Assembly (NCBI GenBank): GCA_007859835.1 | Contig: SJPJ01000001.1 | Span: 5,562,283 to 5,626,282, forward strand | DNA from: Novipirellula herctigrandis | Lineage (GTDB): Bacteria > Planctomycetota > Planctomycetia > Pirellulales > Pirellulaceae | Direction: 5' to 3' | DNA: 64,000 bases | The notes under the pieces: generated by a model | What the model was told of the DNA's origin: nothing | Database searches by the model: none | Seen by the model: the letters and a program-made list of their open reading frames with translations, nothing else | Shown here: positions 27,457 to 37,529 of the stretch, piece after piece | Position numbering within the stretch: position 1 is the stretch's first letter | Layout of the letters: every line of letters starts with the position of its first letter | Made by a program: the position numbers and the translations under genes

Positions 27457-29573
27457 GTTTGCTGCATCCGTGGATGCTCTTGGCTTTGCCGCTGATGGCT
27501 TTGCCTGTTGTTATCCATCTGCTTAATCAGAGGCGTTATCAAACGAAATCGTGGGCCGCAATGCTGTTTTTGATGCAAGCACACCAAGCCCAGCGTGGTC
27601 ATGCGAAGATTCGCCAGTGGGCAATTCTTGCGATACGAACCATGGCGATCGGCGCATTGATCCTTGCCGCATCGCGTCCGCTGATGGATGGGCTCGCCGG
27701 ATGGTCCTTCGGCAACGGCGCCGATTCGACGATTTTTGTCTTGGATCGGTCACCGAGTATGCAGCAAACGGGACTCTCAGGTGAAAGTAAATTGCAGTCA
27801 AGCGTCCAACGGATTGCCAATGTGTTTTCGAAGTGGGGGCGATCCGACTTTGCTGTGATTGACAGCGTTTACGAAGAACCATCAACGCTCTTGTCGGTTC
27901 AGTCGCTTATCGATTCTCGGCATGGCCGCAGTGCCTCGAATACTGCGGATATACCTGCGATGCTGAACAAGGCAGTCGAATACTCGCGACGCAATCAGTC
28001 GGGATCCACGGATGTTTGGATTTGCAGTGATTTGCGTTTGGCGGATTGGAAACCAGACAGCAGTGATTGGTTGACTTTGCGAGAGTCGGTCCGTGATCAC
28101 CCCGGATCGATGCGGTTCCATTTATTGGCTTATCCAGAACAGCCGCCTTCTATAAATCGATCGATTCGCGTCAAAGAGATTTGGCGAGTTCGTGGTAGCG
28201 AAGCGTCCGAGGTTGTGTTGTCGATCGAAGTTGCCTGTGATGTGACGGCCCATCCCCCGAGCGAGGTTCCCGTGATGGTGGAAATAAATGGCGTGAGCAC
28301 CCGCTTCATCGTTAAATTTGATGGGAATGCAGTTGCGCAACATGAATTTCGTATACCGATTGCCCCACACAACGAAAACGGATGGGGACACCTCTCGATT
28401 CCCGCCGATGCGAACCTTGCTGATAATGATGCCTATTTCGTTATTGACGAAGTGACGATTCGGCGCGTGATCCTGGTTAGCGAATCGGCCGATGTTTCGC
28501 GAGTCTTAAAACTCGCCGCCTCGGTGTCCCCTGACACGGGAACAGAAACGGGTGCCGAGGTGGAATGGGTTGAACCGAGTCAATTTGATGCTTTGTCGTT
28601 GGACGAGGTCGCATTGGTTGTTTGGCAAGCCAGTTTGCCGGACGATTCGACCAGCCTGCGTATTGAGTCATTCGTCAATCGAGGAGGTCAAGTGGTCTTT
28701 TTTCCGCCGTCGCAACTGGAAAGCGGTTTGGAACTCGTAGGGAACAACGCATTCAATGGTGTTCGTTGGAGTCGGTGGGTGCATGATCAGGGTAGGGCAA
28801 TGGTGGAATCTTGGCGACGCGATCAAGACTTGCTGGTTGTAACAAGCAATGGTGAAGAATTGCCTGTTGATGAATTGCAAATTGATGCCTATGGGAAACT
28901 TGAAGGTGACATCACCGTTTTGGCCACACTTTCCGGTGGTGACCCGCTACTTGCGCGTGTTCCCACAGCGAAGGGAGGCGTTTTCTTTTGCACGACTTTG
29001 CCTTCGGAGAAATTTTCTTCGCTAGCAGAAAATGGAGTAGTGCTGTACGCGATGATTCAGCGAGCGATTGACCAAGGATTGATCTCGTTGGTGTCTTCGT
29101 CGCAGTGCATCGCCGGGCAGGTGCCTCGATCGATGACCCAGTCGCTCGCATCATGGCATCGTGTGGCTGGTGACCAAAGCACGTCATCAAGCGAGTATGC
29201 GTTTCAATGTGGTGTTTATGAGATTGACTCTGAACAGGTCAGGTCAGGGCAGGGTGTAGCTGGAGGGGGCAATAGCGTAGCGGTGAATCGATCGGAGGCG
29301 GAAGACCAACCAGGTCTAGCGACAGTTGCGTTACTGCAAGGGTTATTCGATGAGCTTGATTTCACTCGGGTGGATGGTGCGCTGGACCAAGAGAGCACGG
29401 GTGCAAGTGAGGTTTGGCGTTTCTTTTTACTGGCGATGCTTGGGGCTCTATTGTTTGAAGCGATCCTTTGTTTGCCGCGTTCACTGAAAAAGGAGATTGT
29501 GCCAAAGAGTTCGTCTCAAACGTCTTCGTGGGCGTCGTTGCGTATCGCTAAAGCGGAAAACGAAACGGCATGA
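27453..29573 (+). CDS. BatA-like membrane protein with von Willebrand factor A domain
   Basis: 706-aa protein. The BatA N-terminal module MSLLHPWMLLALPLMALPVVIHLLNQRRY contains the first membrane helix, and a second helix follows at about 60-75. A vWA-type domain begins near residue 90 (FVLDRSPSMQQTG, a DxSxS MIDAS motif). A long extracytoplasmic region and a final helix near the C-terminus (FFLLAMLGALLFEAILCL) complete it. It is coupled by ATGA at both ends. The MoxR/DUF58/Bat set is thought to assemble or protect envelope complexes; the target is unknown. Confidence 0.88.
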   Translation: MSLLHPWMLLALPLMALPVVIHLLNQRRYQTKSWAAMLFLMQAHQAQRGHAKIRQWAILAIRTMAIGALILAASRPLMDGLAGWSFGNGADSTIFVLDRSPSMQQTGLSGESKLQSSVQRIANVFSKWGRSDFAVIDSVYEEPSTLLSVQSLIDSRHGRSASNTADIPAMLNKAVEYSRRNQSGSTDVWICSDLRLADWKPDSSDWLTLRESVRDHPGSMRFHLLAYPEQPPSINRSIRVKEIWRVRGSEASEVVLSIEVACDVTAHPPSEVPVMVEINGVSTRFIVKFDGNAVAQHEFRIPIAPHNENGWGHLSIPADANLADNDAYFVIDEVTIRRVILVSESADVSRVLKLAASVSPDTGTETGAEVEWVEPSQFDALSLDEVALVVWQASLPDDSTSLRIESFVNRGGQVVFFPPSQLESGLELVGNNAFNGVRWSRWVHDQGRAMVESWRRDQDLLVVTSNGEELPVDELQIDAYGKLEGDITVLATLSGGDPLLARVPTAKGGVFFCTTLPSEKFSSLAENGVVLYAMIQRAIDQGLISLVSSSQCIAGQVPRSMTQSLASWHRVAGDQSTSSSEYAFQCGVYEIDSEQVRSGQGVAGGGNSVAVNRSEAEDQPGLATVALLQGLFDELDFTRVDGALDQESTGASEVWRFFLLAMLGALLFEAILCLPRSLKKEIVPKSSSQTSSWASLRIAKAENETA

Positions 29574-31756
29574 TGGAACAAGGCCTTACCTTTGATACCT
29601 CCGCAACCGTGATCGCGATTACAATTTTTGTGATCGCTTGCTCATGCGTGCTGTCATGGATTGCATGTTGGCGATCAGGTTTCCGCCGTCGAATAGTCAT
29701 GCTCGAAGTGTTGCGAGTGGTGTTGGTGGCTTCCATTGTCTTGTTGTTCAATCAGCCTGAAATTGGATTGAAGGTTGAACGGAATCATGAGCCGACGCTA
29801 GTGGTCTTGGTGGATCAATCCAAGAGTATGTCGACTCGTGACGTGGTATCCGACGGTCAGGCGATCGTTAGTCGCGCCGAACGGATCGAGCCTTTGTTGG
29901 ACACCAAGACGTGGAAGAGGTTGTCAGGCAATGTAAACACGGTGATCATGCCCTTTGAAAACAGTGAATTGAATCGTGAAACGAATTTGCATCATGCATT
30001 GGCGGTAGCCGACAAACAATATGCGAACTTACGAGGCATTGTGTTAGCATCTGACGGTGATTGGAACGCCGGGCCGCCACCGGTTGAGATGGCGTCGCGT
30101 TTCGGCCTGCGGAAAATTCCCGTGTACGTGGTTCCGGTGGGCAGCACGAAACGATTGCCTGATTTGCGGATGTTTTCCTTCGATTGCCCAGCTGCAGCGG
30201 TTCCAGACAAGCCCGTTCGGATTCCATTTTCCATCGAAAGTTCTCTTCCGAGAGATCACCTTGCTGTCGTCACACTGGAAGACTCCGATGGCGAGGTCCT
30301 TAAAAAGGATGTCACGGTCAAGGCCATGGGGCGAACCGATGATGTGGCTTGGTGGACACCCGAAGAGATTGGCAACACCACGCTTCGGCTATCGGTTGCC
30401 TTTGCGGAAGAAGAGCAAATATTTGACAACAACGCTTTGTCGGTTTCGGTTTCCGTGCGACATGAAACGCTGAGAGTTCTCGTGATCGAGTCATCGCCCC
30501 GATGGGAATATCGGTTTTTGCGAAATGCGTTTTCGCGTGATCCCGGGATCACGGTATCATGCCTTTTGTTTCATGAGGGGTTGAGCAAACGCGGTGGTGG
30601 TAACGCGGACTACATTCAAGCCTTTCCCGAAACCTTGAGTGAGCTTGCGACGTATGACGTTGTTTTTTTGGGTGATGTTGGGCTTGGCGACACTCATCTG
30701 ACCGAACTGCAATGCGAATGGCTAAAGGGTTTGGTGGAACAACAGGCAAGCGGCTTGGTGATTATCCCTGGTTCAATGGGGAATACATCGTCGCTGGCGA
30801 ATTCTCCACTTCAAACGTTGTTGCCAGTCGAACTCGATCAGCGTGAGTCACGCGGTCGAGGATCACAAATGCCCGGATCTTTCGCTCTGACTCGTTCGGG
30901 ACGCCGCAGTTTGCTGACTCGCCTAGTCGATGAGGAGGCCGAAAACCTTGATGTTTGGGATAGTCTTCCTGGGTTCCAATGGTACGCTCCGCCTTTACGA
31001 GCGAAAGCGGGTAGCGATGTCTTGGCTGTTCATCGTGACCAGTCCAATGCGTACGGGCGAACGCCACTGATCGTCACTCGGTCGTTTGGCAGCGGCAAGG
31101 TGATGTGGATGGGTATCGATAGCGTTTGGCGTTGGCGAATGGGTGTCGAGGATCGATATCACTATCGATTTTGGGGGCAAGTCGTTCGTTGGATGGCCTA
31201 CCAGCGCAATAGGGCAAAGGGTGATTCGATGTGGTTGTCGTATTTGCCTGAGCAGCCGAAACGCGGACAAACCGTCTCGTTCACAGCGAATGTGATGGGA
31301 TCTCAATTGGAACCGTTGGCCGACGCCAATGTCACTCTACAGATTCTCTCGCCAGCGGGCCAAATCCGAACCGTCACGTTGGAGTGCACGGATCGAGACT
31401 GGGGGATTTATTCCACAACGCACGAATTGAACGAGCCGGGCAGCCACACGCTCACACTTCGCTGCGCTGAAACCAACACGACACTTGAATCACCTCTCTA
31501 TGTGCAAGACATTGTGCCAGAGCACGTCGGCAGGCAAGCTCGGCCCGACGTGCTCGAAGAAATCGCCAAGGTATCGCAAGGTCGCGTCTTTGGTCCCGAT
31601 GATACCGAATCGGTGATCGACACTATCGAAGAAATCCAGCAATCGCAACGCGAAATTCGTCGCCTTCGGATTTGGAGTCACCCAGCAACGATCGTTGGTT
31701 TGATCTTTTTCTTTGGTCTTTTCTGGACAGGTCGCAAAATCGTCGGATTGATTTAA
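29570..31756 (+). CDS. Large vWA / glutamine-amidotransferase-fold membrane protein
   Basis: 728-aa protein with two N-terminal helices (about 8-30 and 40-58), a vWA-type segment starting VVLVDQSKSMSTRD, and a middle region with the class I amidotransferase-like fold seen in planctomycete Bat-operon proteins (SSPRWEYRFLRNAFSRDP, then LVIIPGSMGN). A C-terminal beta region and one last helix near residue 710 follow. It is the third gene of the coupled DUF58-BatA operon. No catalytic Cys-His-Glu triad is evident, so a scaffold role is likelier than enzymatic activity. Confidence 0.82.
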   Translation: MMEQGLTFDTSATVIAITIFVIACSCVLSWIACWRSGFRRRIVMLEVLRVVLVASIVLLFNQPEIGLKVERNHEPTLVVLVDQSKSMSTRDVVSDGQAIVSRAERIEPLLDTKTWKRLSGNVNTVIMPFENSELNRETNLHHALAVADKQYANLRGIVLASDGDWNAGPPPVEMASRFGLRKIPVYVVPVGSTKRLPDLRMFSFDCPAAAVPDKPVRIPFSIESSLPRDHLAVVTLEDSDGEVLKKDVTVKAMGRTDDVAWWTPEEIGNTTLRLSVAFAEEEQIFDNNALSVSVSVRHETLRVLVIESSPRWEYRFLRNAFSRDPGITVSCLLFHEGLSKRGGGNADYIQAFPETLSELATYDVVFLGDVGLGDTHLTELQCEWLKGLVEQQASGLVIIPGSMGNTSSLANSPLQTLLPVELDQRESRGRGSQMPGSFALTRSGRRSLLTRLVDEEAENLDVWDSLPGFQWYAPPLRAKAGSDVLAVHRDQSNAYGRTPLIVTRSFGSGKVMWMGIDSVWRWRMGVEDRYHYRFWGQVVRWMAYQRNRAKGDSMWLSYLPEQPKRGQTVSFTANVMGSQLEPLADANVTLQILSPAGQIRTVTLECTDRDWGIYSTTHELNEPGSHTLTLRCAETNTTLESPLYVQDIVPEHVGRQARPDVLEEIAKVSQGRVFGPDDTESVIDTIEEIQQSQREIRRLRIWSHPATIVGLIFFFGLFWTGRKIVGLI

Positions 31757-31784
31757 ACCGATTTTTGGCCGGTAATCGGTTTTT
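31755..31784 (+). terminator. Terminator after the Bat operon
   Basis: A 9-bp stem AAACCGATT/AATCGGTTT with a 10-nt loop, ending in five Ts (31780-31784). The left arm begins 1 nt before the end of the TAA stop. It lies between convergent genes and may work in both directions, though the A-run for the minus strand is poor. Confidence 0.7.
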
Positions 31785-31795
31785 CCCGATTCAAC

Positions 31796-32383
31796 TTATT
31801 GTCGGTCAAGCTTCGTAATTCGCACATTGCGAAACAAGAATTGGCCTCCTCCTGGGACTTCGGATTGAAGCGCGATGAAGCCCTCTGGTTCGGTGATGCC
31901 ATCGATAGACCAAGCCGATTCGCCATTCACTTTCAAAGAGGCCTTAGACCCTTCGACAGTCAATTCAAATTTGTTCCACTCGTGCGGTTTTGTCGGCACG
32001 GAGTTTTTGCCGTTTTTGAATCCAACTAGTTCGCCCTCCAGGCCTTTTCGCAAATTCACTTGGAATCTCGGAGGCCATGGTTTACCTTCGGGCACCGAGG
32101 AGTAGCGGAAATAGACGCCCGAGTCCCACATCTTTTCGTCGAGTGCTTTCCATTCATATTGGAGCACAAAGTCTTTGTAGCGTTCTTTGGTTTGAACGAG
32201 TCCATTGCCTGCTTTGATCAAAATGGCACCGTCTTCAACAACCGCTTCGCATCCAAGCACGTCGAAATTGTCAAGTGATTGTCCGCCGAACAAGACAACC
32301 GGTTCTTCGGCATTTGCGTCAAGCGTTGGGAGACCAAACAGAGAGCTCGCGGCAAACAGAAATAAAACAGAGCGAAGTGACAT
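31796..32383 (-). CDS. Secreted DUF1080 (3-keto-disaccharide hydrolase-like) protein
   Basis: 195-aa exported protein; the start at 32383 is chosen because MSLRSVLFLFAASSLFGLPT is a clear signal peptide ending near DANA, preceded by an AAAGG sequence. The mature part is a concanavalin-like beta-sandwich of the DUF1080 family, with VVLFGGQSLDNFD at its front, YKDFVLQYEWK, SGVYFRYSS and LQSEVPGGGQFLFRNVRI at its end. Family members bind or hydrolyse sugars in planctomycetes and Bacteroidetes; several are 3-keto-glycoside hydrolases. Convergent with the Bat operon. Confidence 0.88.
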   Translation of the reverse strand: MSLRSVLFLFAASSLFGLPTLDANAEEPVVLFGGQSLDNFDVLGCEAVVEDGAILIKAGNGLVQTKERYKDFVLQYEWKALDEKMWDSGVYFRYSSVPEGKPWPPRFQVNLRKGLEGELVGFKNGKNSVPTKPHEWNKFELTVEGSKASLKVNGESAWSIDGITEPEGFIALQSEVPGGGQFLFRNVRITKLDRQ

Positions 32384-32504
32384 GGAAAAGCCTTTTGGGA
32401 AGGGGGATGTAAAGGTGGGAAGCCATTGATTTACGCATAGCTTATCATAGTTCCAAAGTATTGCGGTCCTACCGACGTTCACTTTCTTCAAATCAGGATG
32501 TGTC

Positions 32505-33392
32505 ATGTTACTTCCGACTCGAATATTGGGGCGAACTGGTCTAAGTGTGACTCAGTTGGGCTACGGCAGTATGGGGCTCCGCGGGCCACAAACGTGGGGA
32601 GTTCGCGTGGTGGATGAATCGCACGCCGAGCGGATGTTGAATTTGGTGCTTGATAGCGGGATAAACTTTATTGATACCGCACCCGATTACGGAATCAGTG
32701 AAGAGCGAATCGGGCGATACATTGCCTCGCGGCGCGATGAGTATATTTTGGCGACCAAGTGTGGATGTGATTACACTCAACACGAAGACCATCTCGAGAT
32801 CAATCACGTTTGGAGCAAGGATGTCGTCGAGCGAAATCTGCACACGTCGCTTGATCGGATGAAAACGGACCATATCGATCTACTTCAATTTCATGGTGGC
32901 GATGCCAAAACGCTTGTTCAAAACGGATTGATCGACCAGCTTGTTTCTTTTCGTGATCGAGGTTTGGTTCGCTTTGTCGGCGTGTCGAGCAAGATTCCTG
33001 AACTCGAAGGTTTGATCGAGCTTGGTGTTTTCGATACTTACCAGATTCCCTATTCTTGTTTGGCTCCCGAGCATGGCGATTTGATCGTCAGAGCTGCGAA
33101 ACAAGGTGCCGGTATCATCGTTCGTGGTGGTGTTGCCCAGGGCGGCCCCGATGCCGAAATCCAGCGACCGAACTTGAACCAAGTGTGGGAGCGAGCGGGC
33201 TTGGATGGCATTTTGCCCGACGGCATGTCACGAGCGGAAATGATTCTTCGCTTCACTTTGTCTCATCCGGCAATCAGTACCACGATCGTCGGAACTTGCA
33301 ACGAAGCCCATATGATCGAAAACGTCGCTGCAGCCAATGCCGGGCCGCTTAGCGACAAGTTGGTAACGGAAATCAAGGTGAGAATTCCGTAG
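32505..33392 (+). CDS. Aldo/keto reductase
   Basis: 295-aa TIM-barrel NAD(P)H oxidoreductase. It starts LGRTGLSVTQLGYGSMGLRG; the catalytic Asp and Tyr lie in FIDTAPDYGISEERIGRYI, the Lys in ILATKCG and the His in DLLQFHGG. The NADP-binding end reads LSHPAISTTIVGTCNEAHM. AGGA lies upstream of the ATG. Substrate is unknown. It is divergent from the DUF1080 gene with 121 bp between starts. Confidence 0.93.
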   Translation: MLLPTRILGRTGLSVTQLGYGSMGLRGPQTWGVRVVDESHAERMLNLVLDSGINFIDTAPDYGISEERIGRYIASRRDEYILATKCGCDYTQHEDHLEINHVWSKDVVERNLHTSLDRMKTDHIDLLQFHGGDAKTLVQNGLIDQLVSFRDRGLVRFVGVSSKIPELEGLIELGVFDTYQIPYSCLAPEHGDLIVRAAKQGAGIIVRGGVAQGGPDAEIQRPNLNQVWERAGLDGILPDGMSRAEMILRFTLSHPAISTTIVGTCNEAHMIENVAAANAGPLSDKLVTEIKVRIP

Positions 33393-33448
33393 TATCCGCG
33401 AGCGATTGGCGGTTCAGTTGAGCCGCTTTTGCGGATAAGCTTTCAACC

Positions 33449-34504
33449 ATGAGCCTAAGTTTGCCTGATCTTCCACCACTGCCATCTGAAGCATTGTTGA
33501 TCGATGTGCTTTGTACCAAGTCATACCACGGTGTTAAGCATGCGATCGTTTTGTCGCCGGGCCGCGGACAGTCGGCATGGTCGCTTGCCGAGCGGTATCC
33601 GCGAGCGGATGTCGTCGCTTGGTTTGTCGATAGCCACCGCGCGGCAAAAGCACGTCGATCGACGGTAGGAACCGTACGGATTGTATGCAGTAGTGATCTG
33701 CCCGAACAAATGGTGGACTTGGCATTGCTTCCGGTGCTCAAGAATGGTGAGGCGGAAATGAACCGTGAACTGCTCCAACAAGCACACCAACGGCTGCGAG
33801 TCGGCGGGACTCTTATTGCGTCCGTGAACGCTCCCGACGACCAATGGTTGCTCAAGCAAATGCAGGCCGTTTTTGACAAGGTTCACTGTCGTCGACTGCA
33901 ATCAGGATGCGTATACTTTGGCAAGAAGAAAAGTGAAATATCGAAAATCCGGAGTTTTGACGCGGAGATCACATTTCGGGTCGAAGACCAAATTTTAACA
34001 GCCTTTTCACTTCCTTCGGTTTTTTCGCATCGTTCGATCGACAATGCCGCGCGCGTCATGATTCGCCACGTCGATGTTCCAACTGGATGCAACGTTTTGG
34101 AACTGGGGTGTGGTAATGGCGCTGTCGCCATGGCAGCAGCGTTTCGTTCGGCGACCGGTGATGTTTATGCGGTTGACTGCAACACTCGAGCGGTCGATTG
34201 CGCACGCCGTGGCGCCGAGGTGAACGGCATCAACAACCTAACTGCAATCTTGAATCACGACGGCAAGCTGAGCGGTCTCGAGCCATGCGACTTGGCACTG
34301 CTCAACCCTCCCTATTACGGTGATTTCAAAATTGCCGAACATTTCATGGCCACCGCCGCTTCCTGCCTTTCAGCGGGGGCGCGGGCTTGGGTGGTCACCA
34401 AACAAACGGGCCAATACCTTGATCGAGAGTGGCCAGGATTCTGCGTCGTTGACCAGCAAAAAGCTCAGGGATACGATTTGCTCGGTTTTGAGAAAATGCG
34501 ATAG
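33449..34504 (+). CDS. RsmC/RlmG-like class I methyltransferase
   Basis: 351-aa S-adenosylmethionine-dependent methyltransferase. The C-terminal half has the binding motif NVLELGCGNGAVAMAAA and the catalytic LLNPPYY (NPPY, typical of N-methylation of adenine or guanine). The N-terminal half is a second, degenerate Rossmann domain (AIVLSPGRGQSAWSLAERY), the tandem arrangement of 16S rRNA m2G1207 (RsmC) and 23S rRNA m2G1835 (RlmG) enzymes. Which rRNA it modifies cannot be told. Confidence 0.86.
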   Translation: MSLSLPDLPPLPSEALLIDVLCTKSYHGVKHAIVLSPGRGQSAWSLAERYPRADVVAWFVDSHRAAKARRSTVGTVRIVCSSDLPEQMVDLALLPVLKNGEAEMNRELLQQAHQRLRVGGTLIASVNAPDDQWLLKQMQAVFDKVHCRRLQSGCVYFGKKKSEISKIRSFDAEITFRVEDQILTAFSLPSVFSHRSIDNAARVMIRHVDVPTGCNVLELGCGNGAVAMAAAFRSATGDVYAVDCNTRAVDCARRGAEVNGINNLTAILNHDGKLSGLEPCDLALLNPPYYGDFKIAEHFMATAASCLSAGARAWVVTKQTGQYLDREWPGFCVVDQQKAQGYDLLGFEKMR

Positions 34505-34629
34505 CGATGCTTGGGGCATTCGTCAGTGGCCGAATTGCATTTGAGAGTTTTGGCGATTTGGCTGCGCCCGTGGTATGATCACGTGTCAATGGTTTTCCGC
34601 AGCACTTGACCTTTCTTCGCCTCTAGCCC

Positions 34630-35967
34630 ATGAGTTTTCGTACGATGAGACGATGCCTTTTCGGTTTGTCCTTGATTCTAATCTCTGTTTCGTGGACCGA
34701 GAGCCGTCTAGCAACGGCGGACGATTCAGCGGATTCCGGGCGGGTGACCGACGGTGATTTTCCCGACGGATTCCCCTACGGCAATGTTCCGCGGAACAAG
34801 CCTACACGTCCTTTGAGTGCTGCGATGAACCGTGTGTACGACAGCACCTATGGCTCAACCGAATTGGCAACGAACGAGTTGTTTTCCAATTTCAAATACA
34901 CGCCACTCAAAGGATTTGACTACCACGGACATGACGGAACCGTTTCGCGACGCGATGCGACGAAGATCATCCGTGCAAACGATCAATATTATGTCTGGTA
35001 CACGCATCGCCAAAGCGATACGCCACCCCGTGGCCCTAGCGGTGGAAACGAAACGATTCCTTCGTGGGATTGGGATCTCGCCGAAATTTGGTTTGCAACT
35101 AGCAAGGACGGTTTCGTATGGGAAGAGCAAGGAGTTGCCGTGCCACGGGTCGAGAAGCCTTACCCAGGATGGCGATCGGTATCGACTCCTGACATCTTGG
35201 TTTGGAAAGGAAAGTATTACCTTTACTATCAAGCGTACGTCGTCATGCCCGGATCGCCATCGACATTGGGTACCGGCGGCGATGATTGTGGCGTATCGGT
35301 GGCAGTTGCGGATTCGCCTAACGGGCCTTGGACACCATCAAAAAAGATCGTCGTCGAAAATGGGCCTAAAGGGACTTGGGATCAATACGTGATTCACGAT
35401 CCTTATCCGCTAATCTACAACGGCAAAATCTACCTGTACTACAAAGGCGAAATGGGAGGAACTCCACCGGTTCGCGCTCAGGGGCTTGCGATTGCAGACG
35501 ATCCCCTTGGTCCATTTGTGAAGCATCCATTGAACCCGGTCATCAACTCAGGGCATGAAACGTGCCTGTTTCCATTTAGAGAGGGGCTCGCTGCATTGGT
35601 CAGCCGGCACGGGCTTGAGCACAATACGATCCAATATGCGGCCGATGGCGTAACATTCGAAATTAAATCGATTACTTCGTTACTGCCGATTGCACCTGGA
35701 GCATACGTCGCGGATGCATTTGACGATAATGGCGACGGTCGAGGGATCACTTGGGGCCTGTGCCATTTCCGAAATCTCGGTTTGCCCGATAAGAGTCATA
35801 GCATGTTGGCAAGATTCGATTGCGACTTGAGCCTCGATGTTCATGATATCGAGATGAAAGAAAGCGACCTCTTCGTCCAGCCTGAAATCTTCTTTAACTT
35901 CGGACTCAGTCCAGAGCAACGGGCACGAATCGAATCGGGAACCGCCATAAAAGCTCGAAACGATTGA
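34630..35967 (+). CDS. Secreted beta-propeller glycosidase, GH117-like
   Basis: 445-aa protein with a signal peptide (about residues 1-30, ending near SRLATA). The rest is repeated propeller blades: DATKIIRANDQYYVWYTHR, STPDILVWKGKYYLYYQAY, DPYPLIYNGKIYLYYKGE and GLAIADDPLGPF. The order resembles family 117 enzymes, which cleave 3,6-anhydro-L-galactose from agar oligosaccharides, and the related GH43-type propellers. The family call is from blade wording only and is moderately sure. With GH2 and DUF1080 it suggests growth on marine polysaccharides. Confidence 0.75.
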   Translation: MSFRTMRRCLFGLSLILISVSWTESRLATADDSADSGRVTDGDFPDGFPYGNVPRNKPTRPLSAAMNRVYDSTYGSTELATNELFSNFKYTPLKGFDYHGHDGTVSRRDATKIIRANDQYYVWYTHRQSDTPPRGPSGGNETIPSWDWDLAEIWFATSKDGFVWEEQGVAVPRVEKPYPGWRSVSTPDILVWKGKYYLYYQAYVVMPGSPSTLGTGGDDCGVSVAVADSPNGPWTPSKKIVVENGPKGTWDQYVIHDPYPLIYNGKIYLYYKGEMGGTPPVRAQGLAIADDPLGPFVKHPLNPVINSGHETCLFPFREGLAALVSRHGLEHNTIQYAADGVTFEIKSITSLLPIAPGAYVADAFDDNGDGRGITWGLCHFRNLGLPDKSHSMLARFDCDLSLDVHDIEMKESDLFVQPEIFFNFGLSPEQRARIESGTAIKARND

Positions 35968-36017
35968 TCACGTGTCGAATCGATCACAGGAATCATCGCG
36001 ATAGCGTTTGCACGCGG

Positions 36018-37448
36018 CTACCACTCGCCGGTATTAAGATACTCGTTGATTGACTTCGCAGCGGTTCGGCCGGCACCCATTGCGAGGATGACCGTGGCGG
36101 CACCGCTGACGATGTCTCCACCTGCGAAGACACCTTTTTTGCTCGTTCGCAGAGAATCATCGTCAGCAACGATGTAGCCCCATTTGTTAGTTTCCATATC
36201 GGGTGTGGTCGATTGAACGAGCGGATTCGCACCGGTCCCGACGGCGATGATCGCGACATCGAGGGGCATTTCGAATTCGCTTCCTTCGATGGGTTGGGGC
36301 CGCCGCCGCCCCGATTCGTCGGGCTCGCCGAGTTCCATCTTGATGAGTTTGACGGCTTTCAAAACGCCTCGCTCATCACCGATGAATTCGATTGGATTAT
36401 GCAGGTTCAGGAATTCGACACCTTCATCTTTGGCGTGGTGGACTTCTTCCCCGCGAGCGGGCATTTCTTCTTCACCACGTCGATAGATGATATAGGCATG
36501 CTCAGCTCCAAGTCTCATCGCCGACCGGACGGAGTCCATGGCCGTATTGCCGCCTCCTACGACGGCAACATTGCGATCGCGGCACTTGTAAACGGGTTCG
36601 TCGTAGTTTTCTTCGTCGTATGCCTTCATCAAATTGACGCGAGTCAAGAATTCATTGGCCGAGTAGACGCCGCCGAGATGTTCGCCGGGAATATTCAAGA
36701 ATTGTGGTAGTCCGGCACCTGTTGCGATGAAGACAGCGTCGAAATTTTCTTCGTCAAAAAGCTCGTCAATCGTGACGGATTTTCCTACGACAACATTGGT
36801 TTGGAAATCGATGCCCATCTTCTTCATGTTTTCGATTTCGCCACGGACGATATCTTTCGGCAATCGAAATTCCGGGATGCCATAAAGCAAGACGCCGCCG
36901 ATTTCGTGCAACGCTTCAAAGACGGTGACATCGTGACCGTGGAGAGCCAAGTCGCCGGCACAGCTGAGCCCTGCGGGACCACTGCCGACAATAGCCACTT
37001 TCTTGCCAGTCGCTGGCGCTCGCTCAGGCAATCCGATTTCCCCGGTTTGCCGTTCGTAGTCAGCAACGAAACGTTCCAGGTTTCCGATCGCAAGCGAACT
37101 GAATCGCTTGCCCATGATGCATGCGCCTTCGCACTGTTTTTCTTGAGGACAAACGCGGCCGGTTACGGCCGGCAGTACGTTGTCTTCACGAATTTTCGCT
37201 GCGGCTTTGAGGTATTCACCATCGAGAACCAGCTCGACAAAGTCCCGAATCTTGACACCCACGGGGCATCCTTGGACGCATTTCGGGTCCGCACAAGAGA
37301 GGCATCGTTGTGCCTCGCTTTCCGCCGCGACGACTTCCAAACCCAAGTTGACTTCTTCGAAGTTGCGAGCTCGTTGCTTGGCGTCTTGCTCAGGCATTCC
37401 TTGGCGAGGAATCTTGACGCGTTCTTTTGGGGGAAGTGATTTGGCCAT
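36018..37448 (-). CDS. NfnB/SudA/GltD-type FAD oxidoreductase
   Basis: 476-aa flavoprotein. An N-terminal iron-sulfur region has CLSCADPKCVQGCPVG and later GRVCPQEKQCEGAC. The FAD-binding motif is KVAIVGSGPAGLSCAGDLA, and the NADPH-binding motif NVAVVGGGNTAMDSVRSA. It looks like the small subunit of glutamate synthase, but no large-subunit gltB gene adjoins it. The upstream neighbour encodes an NfnA-like protein, so the pair matches NfnAB, the electron-bifurcating NADH-dependent ferredoxin:NADP oxidoreductase (also named sulfide dehydrogenase). NfnA lies 81 bp upstream on the same strand. Confidence 0.9.
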   Translation of the reverse strand: MAKSLPPKERVKIPRQGMPEQDAKQRARNFEEVNLGLEVVAAESEAQRCLSCADPKCVQGCPVGVKIRDFVELVLDGEYLKAAAKIREDNVLPAVTGRVCPQEKQCEGACIMGKRFSSLAIGNLERFVADYERQTGEIGLPERAPATGKKVAIVGSGPAGLSCAGDLALHGHDVTVFEALHEIGGVLLYGIPEFRLPKDIVRGEIENMKKMGIDFQTNVVVGKSVTIDELFDEENFDAVFIATGAGLPQFLNIPGEHLGGVYSANEFLTRVNLMKAYDEENYDEPVYKCRDRNVAVVGGGNTAMDSVRSAMRLGAEHAYIIYRRGEEEMPARGEEVHHAKDEGVEFLNLHNPIEFIGDERGVLKAVKLIKMELGEPDESGRRRPQPIEGSEFEMPLDVAIIAVGTGANPLVQSTTPDMETNKWGYIVADDDSLRTSKKGVFAGGDIVSGAATVILAMGAGRTAAKSINEYLNTGEW

Positions 37449-37529
37449 GGCGTGAAAATCGCAATGAGTCGGAATAGAGTGAGGAAAATGCGGAAGGCGA
37501 GACGAGATTGGAACAGTCGCAATTATCGA

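Noticed and set aside
36213-37439. Long plus-strand frames opposite the NfnB gene
   Set aside because: They are antisense shadows of a fully motif-supported flavoprotein gene.
36018-37448. Glutamate synthase small subunit GltD
   Set aside because: No gltB is adjacent, whereas an NfnA-like [2Fe-2S] subunit lies just upstream on the same strand; NfnB/SudA fits better, though a GltD role is not excluded.
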